A stretch of DNA of 64,000 bases from assembly GCF_048128805.1 (NCBI RefSeq), contig NC_136016.1, positions 15,148,676-15,212,675 on the forward strand, given 5' to 3'. Below, piece by piece: positions 34,141 to 49,399 of the stretch (positions are counted from its first letter, which is position 1; each line of letters starts with the position of its first letter). The translations under genes and the position numbers were made by a program. Source of the DNA: Centroberyx gerrardi (taxonomy: Eukaryota; Chordata; Actinopteri; Beryciformes; Berycidae). The notes beneath the pieces are model-generated. The model was not told the origin of the DNA. It worked only from the letters and a program-made list of their open reading frames with translations, and did no database searches.

Positions 34141-34589
34141 CCTTTTGTGGTTCTTCGTTGATGAACTCTCCTAATCCTCACAGCAGAAAATAGAAGGGAG
34201 GTCCTTGTCTTGCCAGCCTGCCAGCCAGACAGTGTGCTTGGTTAATAATAGCAAGCAATCTTTGTTTAGTGCCTTCTTCTCAGAACTCCAAGTCTCACTA
34301 ATTGGCCAGTTTCCAGTCCCAGAACCGATACGTCCATGATGGTGGTGATTTGATTAGAGCACACAGTAACACAGCTCCCAGAACACACAGCCACAGCCGT
34401 AAATATCAATGGCTGTGAACAAAGTCATTGCCAGTGGCTGCCACTAAGTACTGCTTTAGCCGTAGCAACAAAAACAAGGATTGAACAGAGGTAATACCTA
34501 ATGTGGGGTTGGCACACTTAGGAGGTTATTTGAGGGAATGAACGGCGATGTCACCCCTCTTATTTGCACAAATTGTTGCATTAATGAAT

Positions 34590-34830
34590 GTTAAATGGAG
34601 TCGTGGTACGCTAAAGGTTAGACAAGCAGGTTTGTAATTGGAAGGTTCTGGTGGGAATCTGCTAACTGGCTTAGAAACCTCCGGGCAGGGAAAGTGAGAG
34701 CAACACTTTCTCTTCCTTATACAGCAACCGTTGAGGTGCTCTTCAGCAAGGCATTCAGCAAGCTAATGGAGATGCTGAGTGGCCAACACTAGAAGGCTGT
34801 GGTTGTACTGGGAAACTCTTAGGTAACTGC
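34590..34830 (+). repeat. tRNA-derived SINE-like repeat upstream of pde6c
   Basis: The head GGTACGCTAAAGGTTAGAC...GGTTTGTAATTGGAAGGTTC with a following GGGAATCT looks like a decayed tRNA-derived Pol III promoter (A-box-like then B-box-like). The body continues AACACTTTCTCTTCC, GAGGTGCTCTTCAGCAAGGC, GCTGAGTGGCCAAC and GGCTGTGGTTGTACTGGG. The last blocks recur at 60380-60540, and the head relates to 11945-12160. Confidence 0.6.
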
Positions 34831-35290
34831 ATGGATGAGAAAAGAGGTGTTGGTGGAAAAAGATGTGCATACACAGCAGACCTCCCCTGGACATGTAGAA
34901 AGAAATGCATCCTTCTTAACTATGCAAGAAATACTGACATATGGAGACCCACTAGGCAATATGACTGAGAGAAATAAGATGGTAGAAGTTTGCAACTCTC
35001 ACGCCCCCAGGACACCTGAGCCCCTGATGCTTTGCTGCCACACTCAGAAATGTGATTTTTCACTCTTTTTGCCCCCTGGTTTCAGAGATTTTTGGACACC
35101 CAACTTCTAATGAATTCCAGTGAAGATTCACTTTTTTTTTTGCTTTTCCTCCACGTTATTTCCATCACTGTCCTGATCACATCCATGCATAATGTATAGC
35201 CTATATGCCTCAAACCTGGCATTTGACCTGACAAGAGTCCCTCTCTCTCACTCTCCCTTGCTTCCTCCCTCGATGGGGAGGATTGCCCAA

Positions 35291-35372
35291 TATAAAATGA
35301 TCAGCGTTAGGATTTGCGGGTTAAGGACGCTTAGAGCAGGGGTTTTAATGTCATGACGTCACATTAATTAGC
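35291..35372 (+). promoter_or_regulatory. pde6c: Candidate pde6c promoter: TATA-like box, CRE palindrome, homeodomain-type site
   Basis: TATAAAA lies at 35291-35297, a TGACGTCA palindrome at 35354-35361 and ATTAATTA at 35363-35370. If the TATA is used, transcription starts near 35320 and the last two sites lie in the leader. A leader intron is likely, because TTTATTTCTCCACAG at 35550-35564 is a strong acceptor 51 nt before the start codon. A CTAATCC (CRX/OTX-type core) is at 34171-34177. All of this is inference from motifs. Confidence 0.4.
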
Positions 35373-35614
35373 GGCCACTTTGATCCTTTCAGCCTCTAAG
35401 CCCCAGTCTGCCCTGTTCTGTCTGTCGGCGGCTGCTGGACGCTTTAGTGATTCCTTCAGGGACAGTGGAGGAGGATGCACGTCCGCACCAACGGGGGCCA
35501 CTGATCAACCCAACCCTATAGGCCACAGCACAGCTTCCCTCTCCAGTGTTTTATTTCTCCACAGGTGATGCTTTTGTAAAAGAGGACGGGAATAAAAAAC
35601 TACGTGAGTTCAAC

Positions 35615-38600
35615 ATGGCAGACAAGGATAGTGTGGAGAAATACCTGGAGAACAACCCGCAGTTCGCCAAAGAATACTTTGATAAGAAGTTGCGCGCTGA
35701 CGCGCTGGCGACCGCCTTTTCTGCACCTGTCGATGTCAAAGATACTGCTTCCTTCAAGGATGTTAACTCTGTTCAAGAGGCCGCCATCATCTTCGAACTG
35801 GTCCAAGAATTGCAGACAACGGCTACAATGGAGAAAAGCCTTCATAAAGTGTTGCAGAGAGTTTGCATGATATTGCAAGCCGATAGGCTCAGTTATTATT
35901 CATGCCGGTCTAGAAACGGAATACCTGAGCTCGCCACTTCCCTGTTTGACGTTAATTCAACATCCAAGTATGAGGCAAACCTGGTCAATCCCCAGGCTGA
36001 AATTGTGTTCCCTCTCGATATCGGTATTGTTGGTTACACCGCACACTGCAAAAAGCCACAGAATGTCGCAGACGTTACAAAGGTAAGAGATCCATGAAGC
36101 GCATCTCTGTAGCGTGCGCACTCTCCAAGAAATTACGCGGGACAGTAGGTGTGCGTGTGCGTGCAAAGCTGAAAAAAAAAAGTTTCACAAGTCTCCATGA
36201 CCTATTCATAGTTATTAGTGCATAATTTCCCGTAGGCTTACTGGGTGTTGAACACAATGAACACACTTTTAGGCCAATATTGATCTAATTCATTTTAGGC
36301 CAATATTGATTTAATTCATTATTGATCTATCTGAAATTTGAGTGTTTGAGAGGCATTTGAAATGGTAGGACTGTGTTAAATAATTTTATTAATGTAAAAA
36401 TTCATTAGCTTCAGCACTGAGAAAATATGTCCAAAATTAGATTCCCAAATATGGTGAGACAAGCTAATAGACTATGGGCCTACCTCTATGGATATGTTCT
36501 GTTTTGACATTTGTTTCTATTCACAAACAACTAATAAGGAACAGGGACTACTAAATAGATATCTGAATATACAAGCTGCAACAAGTCAGTTTAAATGAAT
36601 TTCAGCATTGAGATGATGCTTGATTTTTATAGCTTATCTAACTTACATACCAAATGTTTGGAAAATAAATTAATTACCTGGAAATGTCTTTCTCTAAATG
36701 GATAGATTTGAACTTGCACAGGGTTCAAACTGGCAAAAAGAATTGGATTTTAGATTTGAAACCTGTAATGCACATTATTTTCTCAAATATAATCACTGAA
36801 GAATATGATAATATACCTGTATACTGGTCCATCTCCTCTCTGTAGCGTCCCATCTCTAAAACATGGTAGCACCAAATGATGACATGTGAAGGGAGCCTAT
36901 GTCATCTGCTGCCAAGTGCAACCAGTGATAAAATGTAGATGGAATTTGATTACACTCCTAGTTCGTTTATTTAAAAATGACATCATCAGCATATGGAAAG
37001 CAACTTGAACTGCAAACAACAGAATGAATGAGCAATGTGATTTGCCTTTTTTCTTGCTCATTGTATAAAAAGTTTTAAAATATTGAGATTTTGTTGATAT
37101 GAAAAAATATTTGAGCTCATAGTGTCATATATAAAATGATGTCATGTCGTTGTGTGTTTGTGATGTTGTTCTAAGTTCACCTTTGGACTTAAACAGACCT
37201 GACAGTTCTCACAGTAACCACAGTTTTCTTTTTTTCATGATCCAGAATCAAAAATTCAGTGACTTTGTGGACAAACAGACTGGGTACAAGACCAAATGCA
37301 TGCTCACTTTCCCTCTGATGGCTGAGAAGGAGTGCCTTGGAGTTGTCATGGTACTAAACAAAACAGGAGCTGATGCGTTCTCCCCGGAAGATGAGAAGGT
37401 AAGAATACAGACTTCTGCTAACGGTCTTATCCAGAGTCACTTACAGTGAGCGAGCAGGCAGTGGGGTTTGAGTCTTGCACAAGGAAACTTGGCTGATGAT
37501 GGGCACATGGGCTGTTGCAGAAATGTAACCTGATTTTGACCCTCATAGTGTCAGACAGAGGTTCTCAAACTTTACATGCTGTGGAACCAAGGATCAAATA
37601 GATGGATAGACACATTCTCTCATTGTACTCTGTGTTAATTAAGAAGTACCAGCTAAATTATAATAGCTGCTACCTCTAGTAGCTGTTGGGATTCCTTATG
37701 GTTATTCCTCATCCACTACTTTTGAGAAACTCTGCTCAGCCATTTTACAGTTGTAACTAAATAAAGATTGTTACTATTATAAGTTTGGCCACTAGGGTGC
37801 CATTCTGTCAGTGTGAGCCAATCAGAGCTCAGAGTGACTTGGCCCAATTGCTCTTGCTCTGCTGTTTTGAACATTTGACTTGAAAAGGAATAACCCAACA
37901 TTGAATATCAGGTTTGAATTATGTTATCCCTATGGTCTATATCAGTGAACATTGACTACTGTCACTTACTAGTCAGAAGCAAGAGAGGACAGTTTGTGCC
38001 ACCACTGATCTTCAGTGTCACTCTGAGGTTCACTCCCATTGAGAATGAATTGGGACAAATGGAAAAGTTGATTTTTACAAAATATCCAGGTTAATTTTCT
38101 GTAATTTGAATGCACCAGAACTGATATAATCTGTGTGAAGCTCACTTTAAGACAAAAATAGTTTGAATCCACAAAATGAATCATTCATGGTCAGTGGAGC
38201 AAGTCCAGGCTGAACATCACTGGGGGAAGTGCTCAACATATATGGGCCCCAACCATCAAATCACTACGTATACAAGGTCTGATATCTCATCACTGTATTA
38301 GTATGCAAGATCTGCTCTCTATTCACATAAGTGGGCTAGAGAGAGAAATGTTTACTGACCAGGGAGTTTAATTCTTTCTTTTGAAGAGGTCTGGGTGAAA
38401 ACGTAATGAAAAGAGGTCTGGGTGAAAACGTAATGAAAACAGAAAAACAGCCTTCAGTCTTTAGCTTGACTACCATATAAATTTTAGTTTCAGTGGGCTT
38501 TTGAAAGGGTTTCATAAGGCCAAGGGTCATGCAAAGAACCATGTAATCCTTCAAGGGGAGTTAAAACATGAAAATCACTCAAATTGGAGTTTTTTCACAT

Positions 38601-41600
38601 GACAACAGCAATAACTTTTCTAATCTGATTTGGTCCTTAGCTCTTCCACAAGTACATGAACTTTGCCCAAGTCATCGCCCTGCAGCACTTCACAGCCTAC
38701 ATGTTCAACGTGGAGTCCAGAAGGAGTCAGGTAAACTGAACTGCTGCCATCTGACAAGCAAACATTTACAGACACACGGCATCGGCTCCAAGTAGCCTTT
38801 GAGCTAGGAAACTGGGGTGAGAGCTTATCTGGGGGTGAGAGCGGGTATGTCACCCCCCATCATTGATGTTTCATTGCATTAGGCCCACAACCGTTCACCT
38901 GCTATCAGCACTGATAAGACCTACATTCATCTACATTAGACTTACGCTACATTTACAGATACAACCCACAACATCTCGCCTACACAAGATCGTCATTAAC
39001 ATGTGGACGAAAATGATGATTCTTATTTGATTATTCAAGCAATGAATGATGACTCCTCTGTTTTATGAGGTATGATACACAACTAATGCTGTCCAACTCA
39101 TCTAAAAGCAACACTCAAGGACTGCAGAAATTCATATTCTGGTATTTCTAGTGCACTTAACAAAGCTCATACTGGATGCCGCAGCTACACAATTCATTCC
39201 CAGCATTCTCTCCTGTTCCCTTGGCCAGGTGCTGCTCTGGTCGGCCAGTAAAGTGTTTGAGGAGTTGACAGACATTGAGAGACAGTTCCACAAAGCGCTC
39301 TACACCGTAAGGACCTACCTGCAGTGTGAGCGGTACTCAGTGGGCCTGCTGGACATGACCAAAGAGAAGGTTGGTCTGGAAGAATACTTTACAATCTACA
39401 CAGAGGAAGGAATGCATTGTATTCATGGCCGTGGGCATAAATAGCCAAAGACGAATTTCACCAGTTTAAAACAATTTTACTACCAAGGTTGTGGAATAAT
39501 AGCAGAAGTAGCATATATTCCTAATACTAACCAAGGTACATAAGTGGATATAACTGCTCTTGCTTTATACTTTATGCTATATGCTATATAGTGTCTGCCT
39601 CTGGTATGAGATCTTTGGATAAATGAGGATGAATAGAGATAAGTAGAGAATTCACTCTATTTCCTAAGTAAGATGCATTTGATGGATTTTGTAGGGACTA
39701 TTTTCATCTCCAAATGCTTTATATCCTTTCATAAGAAAAAAATGCATTAATCATTATTTAAAAAATGTTACTATTTTGTAAGCAGAGGTCTTCAGGTAGC
39801 TGATAACCTTAACAACATTCTCTACTTTTCTGCCAGCAATAATACTGTACAAGAGGTTGCCATTTTTTTTCACATGGTGAATATCTCATTCAGAATGAAA
39901 CTCTTCAGATCTGTGTGTCTTTGTCTGTGTGTTAAACCCAAGGACTACAATGGAAATAAATCTTTGGGTTTTTGCGGTAGCCTTGATAATAGTGAGATGC
40001 ATGTGTTTTTAAAAATGTTCAATAAACTAAACTAAATGTCTGCATTTTGCTCCTCCAGGAATTCTATGACGAGTGGCCGGTGAAACTGGGAGATGTGGAA
40101 CCTTATAAGGGACCAAAGACGCCTGACGGCAGGGTAACAGATTCTACTGATTCCTTTCACATTCTGAAAATCATATTCCTCCTCTTCAAATGTTGTTGTC
40201 ATTAAGTTTTTGTCATCTAATTCAATTGAGTTTTTGCTTGTCAGTCTGAAAGCGTATGCACTCATAGTTGTACTTATGGCACTTTAAATTTTACTCTGTT
40301 CAACTTTTCTATTGTCTTGCATAGATTGATGCTTTGATCAATAATGGCTAAAAGGTGTTTGATTTTTCTGTAGGAAGTCAACTTTTACAAGATCATTGAC
40401 TACCTCCTGGAAGCCAAAGAAGAAATCAAAGTCATACCGTGAGTAGTGGTGGCTAGGTGTTATAAATCTGCTAACATTTGTACTTGAAAAGTTCATTTTC
40501 AAAGTACTATATATATTAAGAAGGAAAAAAGTTCCCGATTCAACATCTCTAAAATACAGATTATAGACTGCGACAGTAAAATTGTAATTCTTATTGGTGA
40601 TGGGGAAAAAGTGAAGCAATATTTAGCGAGCATGCATTAAAAGTGGGACTTCTGGAGAGGCTTCTGTATGAGTGTCAGCATTGTTTAACAAGCTTCTTAG
40701 GGAATAAGGTGCTTAACCCAGCTCACATAACTGTATCTCTATCTCTCTCTCTCGCTTTTCAGTGGTCCACCTGCAGATCACTGGGCTTTAGTTAGTGGAC
40801 TACCGACCTATGTGGCAGAGAATGGCTTTGTAAGTCTCTTATGGCTGCTCAGGGCTATTCAGTGTCAGAATCACTTTATTTGTTAAGGAAGAATAATAAG
40901 GATGTAGTAAGGAATGGACTTGGTGAAATCTGTACAGGGACATATCAACAAGGTGATATGAGATATAATAGACAGACATAGACATATCACTATGTTTTAT
41001 CACTATGTGCACAGTATCTATATTTAACTGTATCTACATGAGGCATCTACAGGTTGTGAATTGGTAGGATTATGAGTCAATTTATGGCATTGAATTTATG
41101 ACATGATATCGCATAAATATACACTGTAGATAATAAGCTTTTCTGTAAACCTGCACATTTGTTAACTCACAAGTAAGGACTGATGATTGTTCTTGCACTG
41201 TATATCTAAATGCAGCTGATTTTTTACAATGGAAAGTTTAATCATGCTCCCTTGTATGATTAACAAGGAAAACATAAATTAATATACTAAAGTGCCATAA
41301 TTGTAAACCTGACAGACATATAACAGTCAAAGATAGATAAAGACAAAGATGATTCAGATAAAAACAATTATAAAGAATGGTTAGCAGTTAAAAGTGAAAA
41401 TTGTTAAGAAAGGAATACTAATAACAAAGAGCTTGACTTCAATTCTGTTTTTATGTGACTGAACTGTTTTTCCACCACCTGTAGATTTGCAACATGATGA
41501 ATGTGGCTGCAGATGACTACTTCACTTTCCAGGTAAGGAGACTCATATTGTCTATTTATTTTCTTTCCACATACACACACAATCCAATACACATAGATGG

Positions 41601-44600
41601 CCCCCTTGATATACACACACATGTAACCTCCTCACACTCACATCGTCCAACACAGACGCTCCTTTTTTTTTTTTTGAAGATTTATTTTTGGCTTTTTTTT
41701 TATTTTATAGATGCTCCTTTTTGACATACAAACACACACACAGCTCCCCCACTCTGATAATGAACCCGATCATTTTATTCGTATAAGATGCAGATTTTGT
41801 ATCAAACAGCTTCAATGCAGTATGGAACCCCGGCAAGAACTGATTGCATACTTTAACACATTTGTTTTCTAATGTCTTTCAGAAAGAGGCTGTGGACGAA
41901 GCAGGTTTTGTCATCAAGAACGTCTTGTCGCTGCCCATCGTCAACAAGAAGGAAGAAATCGTGGGCATCGCCACTTTCTTCAACAGGAGAGATGGCAAGC
42001 CGTTTGATGAGCACGATGAACAGATCACTGAGGTCAGCCTCTCTCTCTCTATCTCTCTCTCTCTTTCTTTATACCTTTTTATGTCCCTCTACCATGGTAC
42101 ATGGTATGTAGGACATTATGTCGTCATGGAGGCATCTATCTACCTGTCTGTGTGGAGATACCTTCTTGTGAACTCAGTAACTCAAGAACAATGATAGAAA
42201 CGTCATACTTACACCACAGGTTCCCCCTGTAGAGTAGATGATCTGATTTTGGAGCACCTCACTGCATGAATTTGCATATTAATGAGGAAAAAAAATATTT
42301 TCTCGAAACTACTATAACTCCTTAATGCTTTAAGATACAGAGTTGATATTAATACCGTCCATGTGTTATGTGAAGACAAGAATGTTGACATAGAAATATT
42401 TGCTTATTAATGCCGTAATTACCTTAATTAATGACCTCATTAGCATGTTTAATATATCATGGTGATTATGGCAGGACAAGGCAGCTCAAGTGCCTCTTGT
42501 TTAGTCTCTTTCTTTCTCTCTCTCACTCCCTTACTGTCTCTCTTATGCTTTCTGTTCTTTTTCTCATTCTCCAACTGTCTTTCACCCTCTCCATAACTTA
42601 GGCTGCTGTAAATAAAGTCAATAAAATGGGAAAACGTACAAACAAAATGTAACAACAGAGTATATGTTTTTTATTCATCCATCCACTCATTCATTGTCTG
42701 TGTATTCTCCAGGCCCTGACACAGTTCCTGGGCTGGTCGGTGCTGAACTGCGACACCTACGACAGGCTGAACCGCATGGAGTACAGGAAAGACATTGCCC
42801 AGGAGATGCTCCTGTACCAGACCAGATGCACCACAGATGAGGTGCAATCCATCCTGGTCAGTAGTTACTGGACTGCCTGCATACTGTTAACCTGGGTTTC
42901 TTCTCCCAAATCAGTAATTTAGGTAGAATCTCAAACCTTGAGCAAAGTAGTCACTCACCGACTTTATGTTATGGTGTGTTATGGCAACATTACAAAACCA
43001 CACTTGACTCTAACTAACCCTGGGTCTGATGGATAGTATTTGAGACCCGCATTGAGTTTTACATCAATAAAATGAGATGCGACATGATAGACTTTATTGA
43101 TACAAAGGAAAATTGTCCTTTCCTTCATCCAATAATGTGTAATAAGTGTGGGTTAATAGGTTGCCAATGGGAGAGATGATGATAATTGGATAGATAATTG
43201 TAATTATGTATGTGAAAACATGATATCATGATGAACATGATTTTGGCTCATCATTAAACATGTTCTTTGCTTGGCAGTTATTACTTTACTCCACACTTCT
43301 CCATTTAAAACTAATTTTCTAGGGACACAAGAATATTACATCTATTGTCTGGGCACTGTGACTTTAGCACCTTTATGCTCTTTACTAATGGCTTGTACTG
43401 TTGACAATCTAGAAGTGAGCATCAGCTATATGCCTTGAATATAAATGTCATTACAGATGATTGTTCTCTGTTTTTTAACCAGAACACCAAAGAGAAGTTT
43501 GATGCAGATCCAGAGGACTGCGACCAGAAGGAGATGTATAAACTATTGGTATGTTTTATTAAAAACCTCAGTTCAGAAACGTAATACATTACTCATTAAT
43601 CGTTACTCACTTTACCATTACCATACAGACTTGGTGGAATTTTTTATCACATGTATCACAAGACAATAAAATATTACAAAATGAGGAAAAGTGTTCATTC
43701 TGGTGTAAGACAAATATTAAATTCTCGATTCAATACAAAGAGAACGACTGACAATTCCTTTATTCCCAGCAACATTTAGATCATCAGGAATGGATTTGAA
43801 GAAGATAAAGATATTAATTCATATTACTCACAAAGCAGTATTGAACAAAGAACACGAGAACAGTTTTTTTTCCCCAAAATGCTGGACTTCATTGGATGAT
43901 TTCTATGTGGACTGTGTTGTGTTTTTGTGCAGAGAGCAACCTGCCCGCCGGCTGACAACGTCAACGGAGAGAATCTGTACCTGTTCTCCTTCAGTGACTT
44001 CCCCACCACGGAGTTTGATCTCATCAAAGCCGGCATCCGCATGTTCTTCGAGCTCAACGTAGTCGAAAAGTTCAAAGTCCCCGCAGAGGTCAGTCAGCTA
44101 TTCAGTCAGTCAGCGAGTCTGGCAGTTTAAAAAATCTAGTCGTTCATCATCCAGTCATTCTATCGGTTAGCTGCTCGTTCAATCAGGAGGCCTGTCAGTC
44201 AGTCAGTCAGTCAGTGTGCCTGCAGGTCAGCAGCTCCGTCCGTCAGCCAGGGAGTCAGACTGTAAAATAACCCAAACAGTCAGTCATTCAGTCAGTCAGT
44301 CAGTGAATCCAGCTCAGTCCAGATTCCTCGCTGCAGATATCCGTAGATATAAAAATCATGTAATATAATTTCATGTATTTGTAGAATGATCGCTGGTAAC
44401 ATATTCCATCCTTCTCACTCACCTCCTCCCTCGCTGTATCACGCCCGTTTCCCTCTCCTCTCCTCTCCTCTCCTCCTTCCTCTCTCTCTCTCTCTCTCTC
44501 TTCCTCTCAGACTCTGACCAGGTGGATGTACACAGTGAGGAAGGGTTACCGTAGCATCACCTACCACAACTGGAGGCACGGCTTCAACGTAGGCCACACC

Positions 44601-45325
44601 ATGTTCTGCCTGCTGCAGGTATGCCCAACATCTGCTGCACAAGACCTACAGCTTACTGCATGATAACTACACTTGTAATGCTTTGGCCCTTACCTCCCTC
44701 TCTCTGTGTTGGACCTACATTGAGTGTACAAATTAATAGGGCGCCGTCCTAATCGTGAGTTGTGCCCCCTTTTGCACAAGCTTTCACTTTTGTAAAGGAT
44801 TAAAAATTCCCTTCTTTTTCCTCATCTCTTCCCCTTCATTCACATTTCTGCTTCATGACTGAAGACTCGTCAGTCTATTTCATGACGAGAGAAGGTGGTC
44901 CTAATATTTAGTACGCTACACTCCATGTGTTATAACAGCACATGAGTCAGTCAAATCTTTAAAAACAAGCTTGTAACAGCGCTTTATCTCTTCAAAAGGC
45001 TAATTGGAAATTGCCTCATTACAGATGAAATACAGGCCATAATGTGTGTTAATAATCACGCAACAGCATTGCAAGGCATTATGAATATCCTTAAAATGAG
45101 TATTAATGTGTGCCCAGTGTCTTGCTACTTACAGTTTGTTTCTCCCTCTCGACTTGTCTCTTTCTGTACTTTCTGTAACTCTCTCTCTCTCTCCCACAGA
45201 CAGGAAAACTGAGGAAGTACTACTCTGATCTGGATGCCTTTGCCATGGTGGCTGCCGCTTTCTGCCATGATATCGACCACAGAGGAACCAATAACCTCTA
45301 CCAGACAAAGCAAGTCAAACTTTCA

Positions 45326-45362
<37 letters not shown>

Positions 45363-48300
45363 TGTTTAGCATATCTTTATGTGTGACTTGTGTGTAAGTA
45401 ACCATCTCTCTCTCTCTCTCTGTTCTTCTGTAGGAGTGCGGCTCCTCTGGCCAAGCTTCATGGTTCTTCCATTATGGAGAGGCACCATTTGGAGTACAGC
45501 AAGACGCTCATGGCTGAGGAGGTACAACACATTACTGCATCATAGTTTTTAAGTTAGTTAGAGTGTTAATTGCAGTAGTTAAAAGTATTATAGGGTTAAG
45601 GTTAGGGTTATATTACAGTATTTATAGAAATCTTTCAGATGAAGAATGTGTGCATTTTATGTGTTCAGATGAGTGATGTTTTCAAGCTTCATTATGTAAA
45701 GACTGCAAGTTGGAGTGATGTGTAAAATCATTATTAGACATTAGAGGTTGTGTGCTTTCAGGTGACATGTGACAGACACACATAACCACTTTTCATTGTC
45801 TCTCCCAGAGCCTGAACATCTTCTGCAACCTCCAGAAGCGTCAGTTTGAGACTGTGCAGCACTTGTTTGATGTCTGCATCATCGCCACTGATCTGGCCCT
45901 TTACTTCAAGTGAGTTTCCTGAAATACTCTGAATGCATTCAGACCGCTAGCAACTACCGTGTTACTGTCCGATAGCTGATTTGAACTGGCAGACAGCTAG
46001 CTGTAGTGCCAGTAGTGTTACAGTGATCGATATATAGCAACGCTAGCAGGCGATTGGCTGAAGATGGACAATGTTGTTTAAAAGTTCAGCTGCAGCCAAT
46101 CAATGTCTGTCTGCCTGTCTGTCTGTGCCCTTCTTTTGGGTTCGATTGACAACACAAGGATTCAATAGGTTTTGTGTAATCAATTTGTGCACCTATTGAC
46201 TGTATGTCTGTCTGTCTGCCTGTTTGTCCACATACAGAAAGAGAACCATGTTCCAAAATATTGTGAATGCCACAGAGCCAATGGCAGATGAGAAGGAGTC
46301 CATCGCCTATATTTCCAACAACCCCATCAGGAAGGAAATTATCATGTACGTATGAGATGCAACCACATGATAGAGAGTTGACTCCAAAACAAGCATTCCA
46401 GTATACTTTAAGATAGTAACACATTTGTTGATGGAATCATCTATAGCTTAGATAAATTGATCGTTTTTTTTTCATTTCAGGTAACAAAACCTTTCCAAAA
46501 ATGTATATATAGCATTTTAGGACTAAACCATTCCTGTGGATTTACACCATACTGCATATATTTGAACTGAGAAATAATATGCATGTAGGGTTCATAGAGT
46601 CTTCATTACATGCCTGACAAATGACCAATATTAATAGCAATGTACCATCTTGCCTTCCCTTCTCTTACTCTCTTTGTGTCTGTCTGTTTCTCTCTGTGTC
46701 TGACATCTGACTGTCTATTTCTGTGTCTCTGTCTGCTCCAGGGCCATGATGATGACAGGCTGCGACTTGTCAGCCATCACCAAGCCCTGGGAGGTACAGA
46801 GCAAGGTGGGTTGCCTTCACAGCCTTCACACACAATGACTTAAAACAGTAGAAAGTGAAGCCAGGAAGTCGTTAAAACACATAGGAAGGACAGGAATGGC
46901 AAGTACAAAAGTACAAAAATGAACCTTTACAGTCCAGGTTACATTATTATTTTTGTCACGTCGGAATCAATAAGAAACAGGCACGGAACCCATTTTGAGA
47001 TTAAGAAACAGTAAGAGAAAGATCTAGAGTGAGGTCACGGACCGAAACACATTGCTCTCAAACATTTTAGAAGCGCTGAATTTATCTTCCAAGACACAGG
47101 CTCAAAAGTCAAGTCATATCAAGTTCATTGATAAAGCACATTGAAAAAACAACCATCTTAGACCAAAGTGCATACAAGAGATTACAACAAACAATGCAGA
47201 CAAGCAATACAGAGCAGAAAGACAAAAATCACTTGCACAAACACAGACATAAACACGCACACACAGGCTCGTCAAACAGAGCCAAAGGCTAAAAAACAGA
47301 GATATGCTTTGAGACAGGTTTCGAATGAACTGATGGAGGGGGAGGACATGATGTAATGGGGGAGTCGAGGGGCAGAAACAGCTAAGGCTTGATCCCCCTT
47401 AAGCTTCAAGAAGCGTCCAAGAACCCCATGTCCAAACCACTAGCAGATTACTAGAGGTCCTACATATTACATTTTTTCATGACGTTTTTTGTCACTTATT
47501 TATCTGCGTCTTTCTTTGTCTCTCTCTGTCTGTCTCTCTTCAGGTGGCTCTGATGGTCGCTGCTGAATTCTGGGAACAGGGAGACTTGGAGAGAAACGTT
47601 CTGGACCAACAACCCATTGTAAGGGTCTTACCCGTGTTACTCTTCCCCTCTCTTCTCTTCTCTTCTCTTCTCTTCTCTTCTCTTCTCTTCTCTTCTCTTC
47701 TCTGAATTGTTTTAACCTTTATATATCAGTTCAGTTTTCTCAGAGTTATCATCCCAAAACCTCTTGTCTGCCTCTCTCTGATCTGAAACTCTCCTCTCTC
47801 TCTCTCTCTCACAGCCCATGATGGACAGAAATTGTGCCGAACAGCTACCTAAGATGCAGTGCGGTTTCATTGACTTCGTCTGCTCGTTCGTATACAAGGT
47901 AATGAATGGTTCTGACCATCTACCTCTCCAACCATAAGTTTATGATCCTAAGAAAAGAGATGAGTGTAGTTATGAGGGGTTGATATAGATGAGGGGGAGA
48001 CGGCAGCTTAATGAGGGATGTTAAGCCATGAAGCAATTGAGGCATGGATTTTGCAAAAGGGGCGTGCAACTCAGTATTAGGAAGGTGGTTCTAACATTGT
48101 GTACACTGTGTCTAAATATTATATTTCAGTATATTGGAGAATAGAGTGCACTTGCGTTATAAAGGGGATTAAAGTTAAATAAGGTTTTCACTGCCCTGTA
48201 GCACAAAATAACAATAATATATCTGCAGGGGATTTATAGGGCTATTTATCAATACCAGTGATTCACTGATTATTTCGCCAGGTGCTGAAGTTTCTGGTTT

Positions 48301-48914
48301 TCAAAACTCACTCTCTGGCCTGTACTCTGTTTTGGAACAAAGAGTCCCCAACTGTTGGAATTTCACAACACTCCCAGTCTCCTCCCTCACCTACTCCCCA
48401 GACATTATTTTCTCCACACATTTTCCACTGCCCAACGATGTCCAGCGTCGCAAAACATCTCAGCTACAAAGGCGAAATGCCTTGTTCTCAAGCTAGGAAA
48501 GCAACTGACAAACACAGTATTTTGCATTGTGATATATTATCTTTTAGCAGACATTTCTGCTGGCTCTCTGCTCTAATTAGCTAGCTTACTTGTCTCTATT
48601 GTGAAAATGCAACTTCATAGTTTACGTCAATTACAGGCCACCGTAGCTCAGGGGGACATGAGGGGTGAGGGGGTGGCGGGTGGATGTTGTGCTGTGCCAG
48701 AGACTCGTGTAGGAGGAGGATGTTGTGCCAATGTTGCTGCAATTGCTACTGGCCCTATAGAGGTGATAGATTTCTTAATAGCCCTTTGACCTACTTGTGT
48801 GTTTTTACCTTCAACCATCTGAGGCTGAATAACAGAAAGTAGAGCTAGCTAGCTGTATATCACCCAACAGCATATTTGGACAAGAACACACATAGACACA
48901 TGCATGTGCATGTG

Positions 48915-48959
<45 letters not shown>

Positions 48960-49359
48960 GCAAACACACAGATTGTCCTCCAACACATGCAGTCCTAAGT
49001 ACCACTCAGTGTGCACATACACACAGATTGACATTCAGTGTGTTTTCTCTCCACTGGTCAGGAGTTCTCCAGGTTCCACAAAGAGATCAAGCCCATGTTT
49101 GACGGCCTGAACAACAACAGGATGCACTGGAATGAGCAGGCAGAGGTCTACAATGCCAAGATGAAGGCCATCGAGGATGAGAAGAAGAAACTGGAGGAGA
49201 AGAAAGGTATAAGACCTAGATAGATGGATGGATGGATGGATGGATCCATGGACCTAGATTAGTCCAGTGAATGGGTTGATAGACAAGTGATAACTCATTC
49301 GTAATTTTTCAGTGGCTGTTACATGTTGAGAACCATCCCATATCAATCTCACCTTCTTT

Positions 49360-49399
<40 letters not shown>

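Noticed and set aside
35546-35614. In-frame upstream ATG extending pde6c by 23 codons
   Set aside because: A strong acceptor at 35564 would remove that ATG from the mRNA, and family members begin at the Met before the VEKYLE motif, which has a strong start context.
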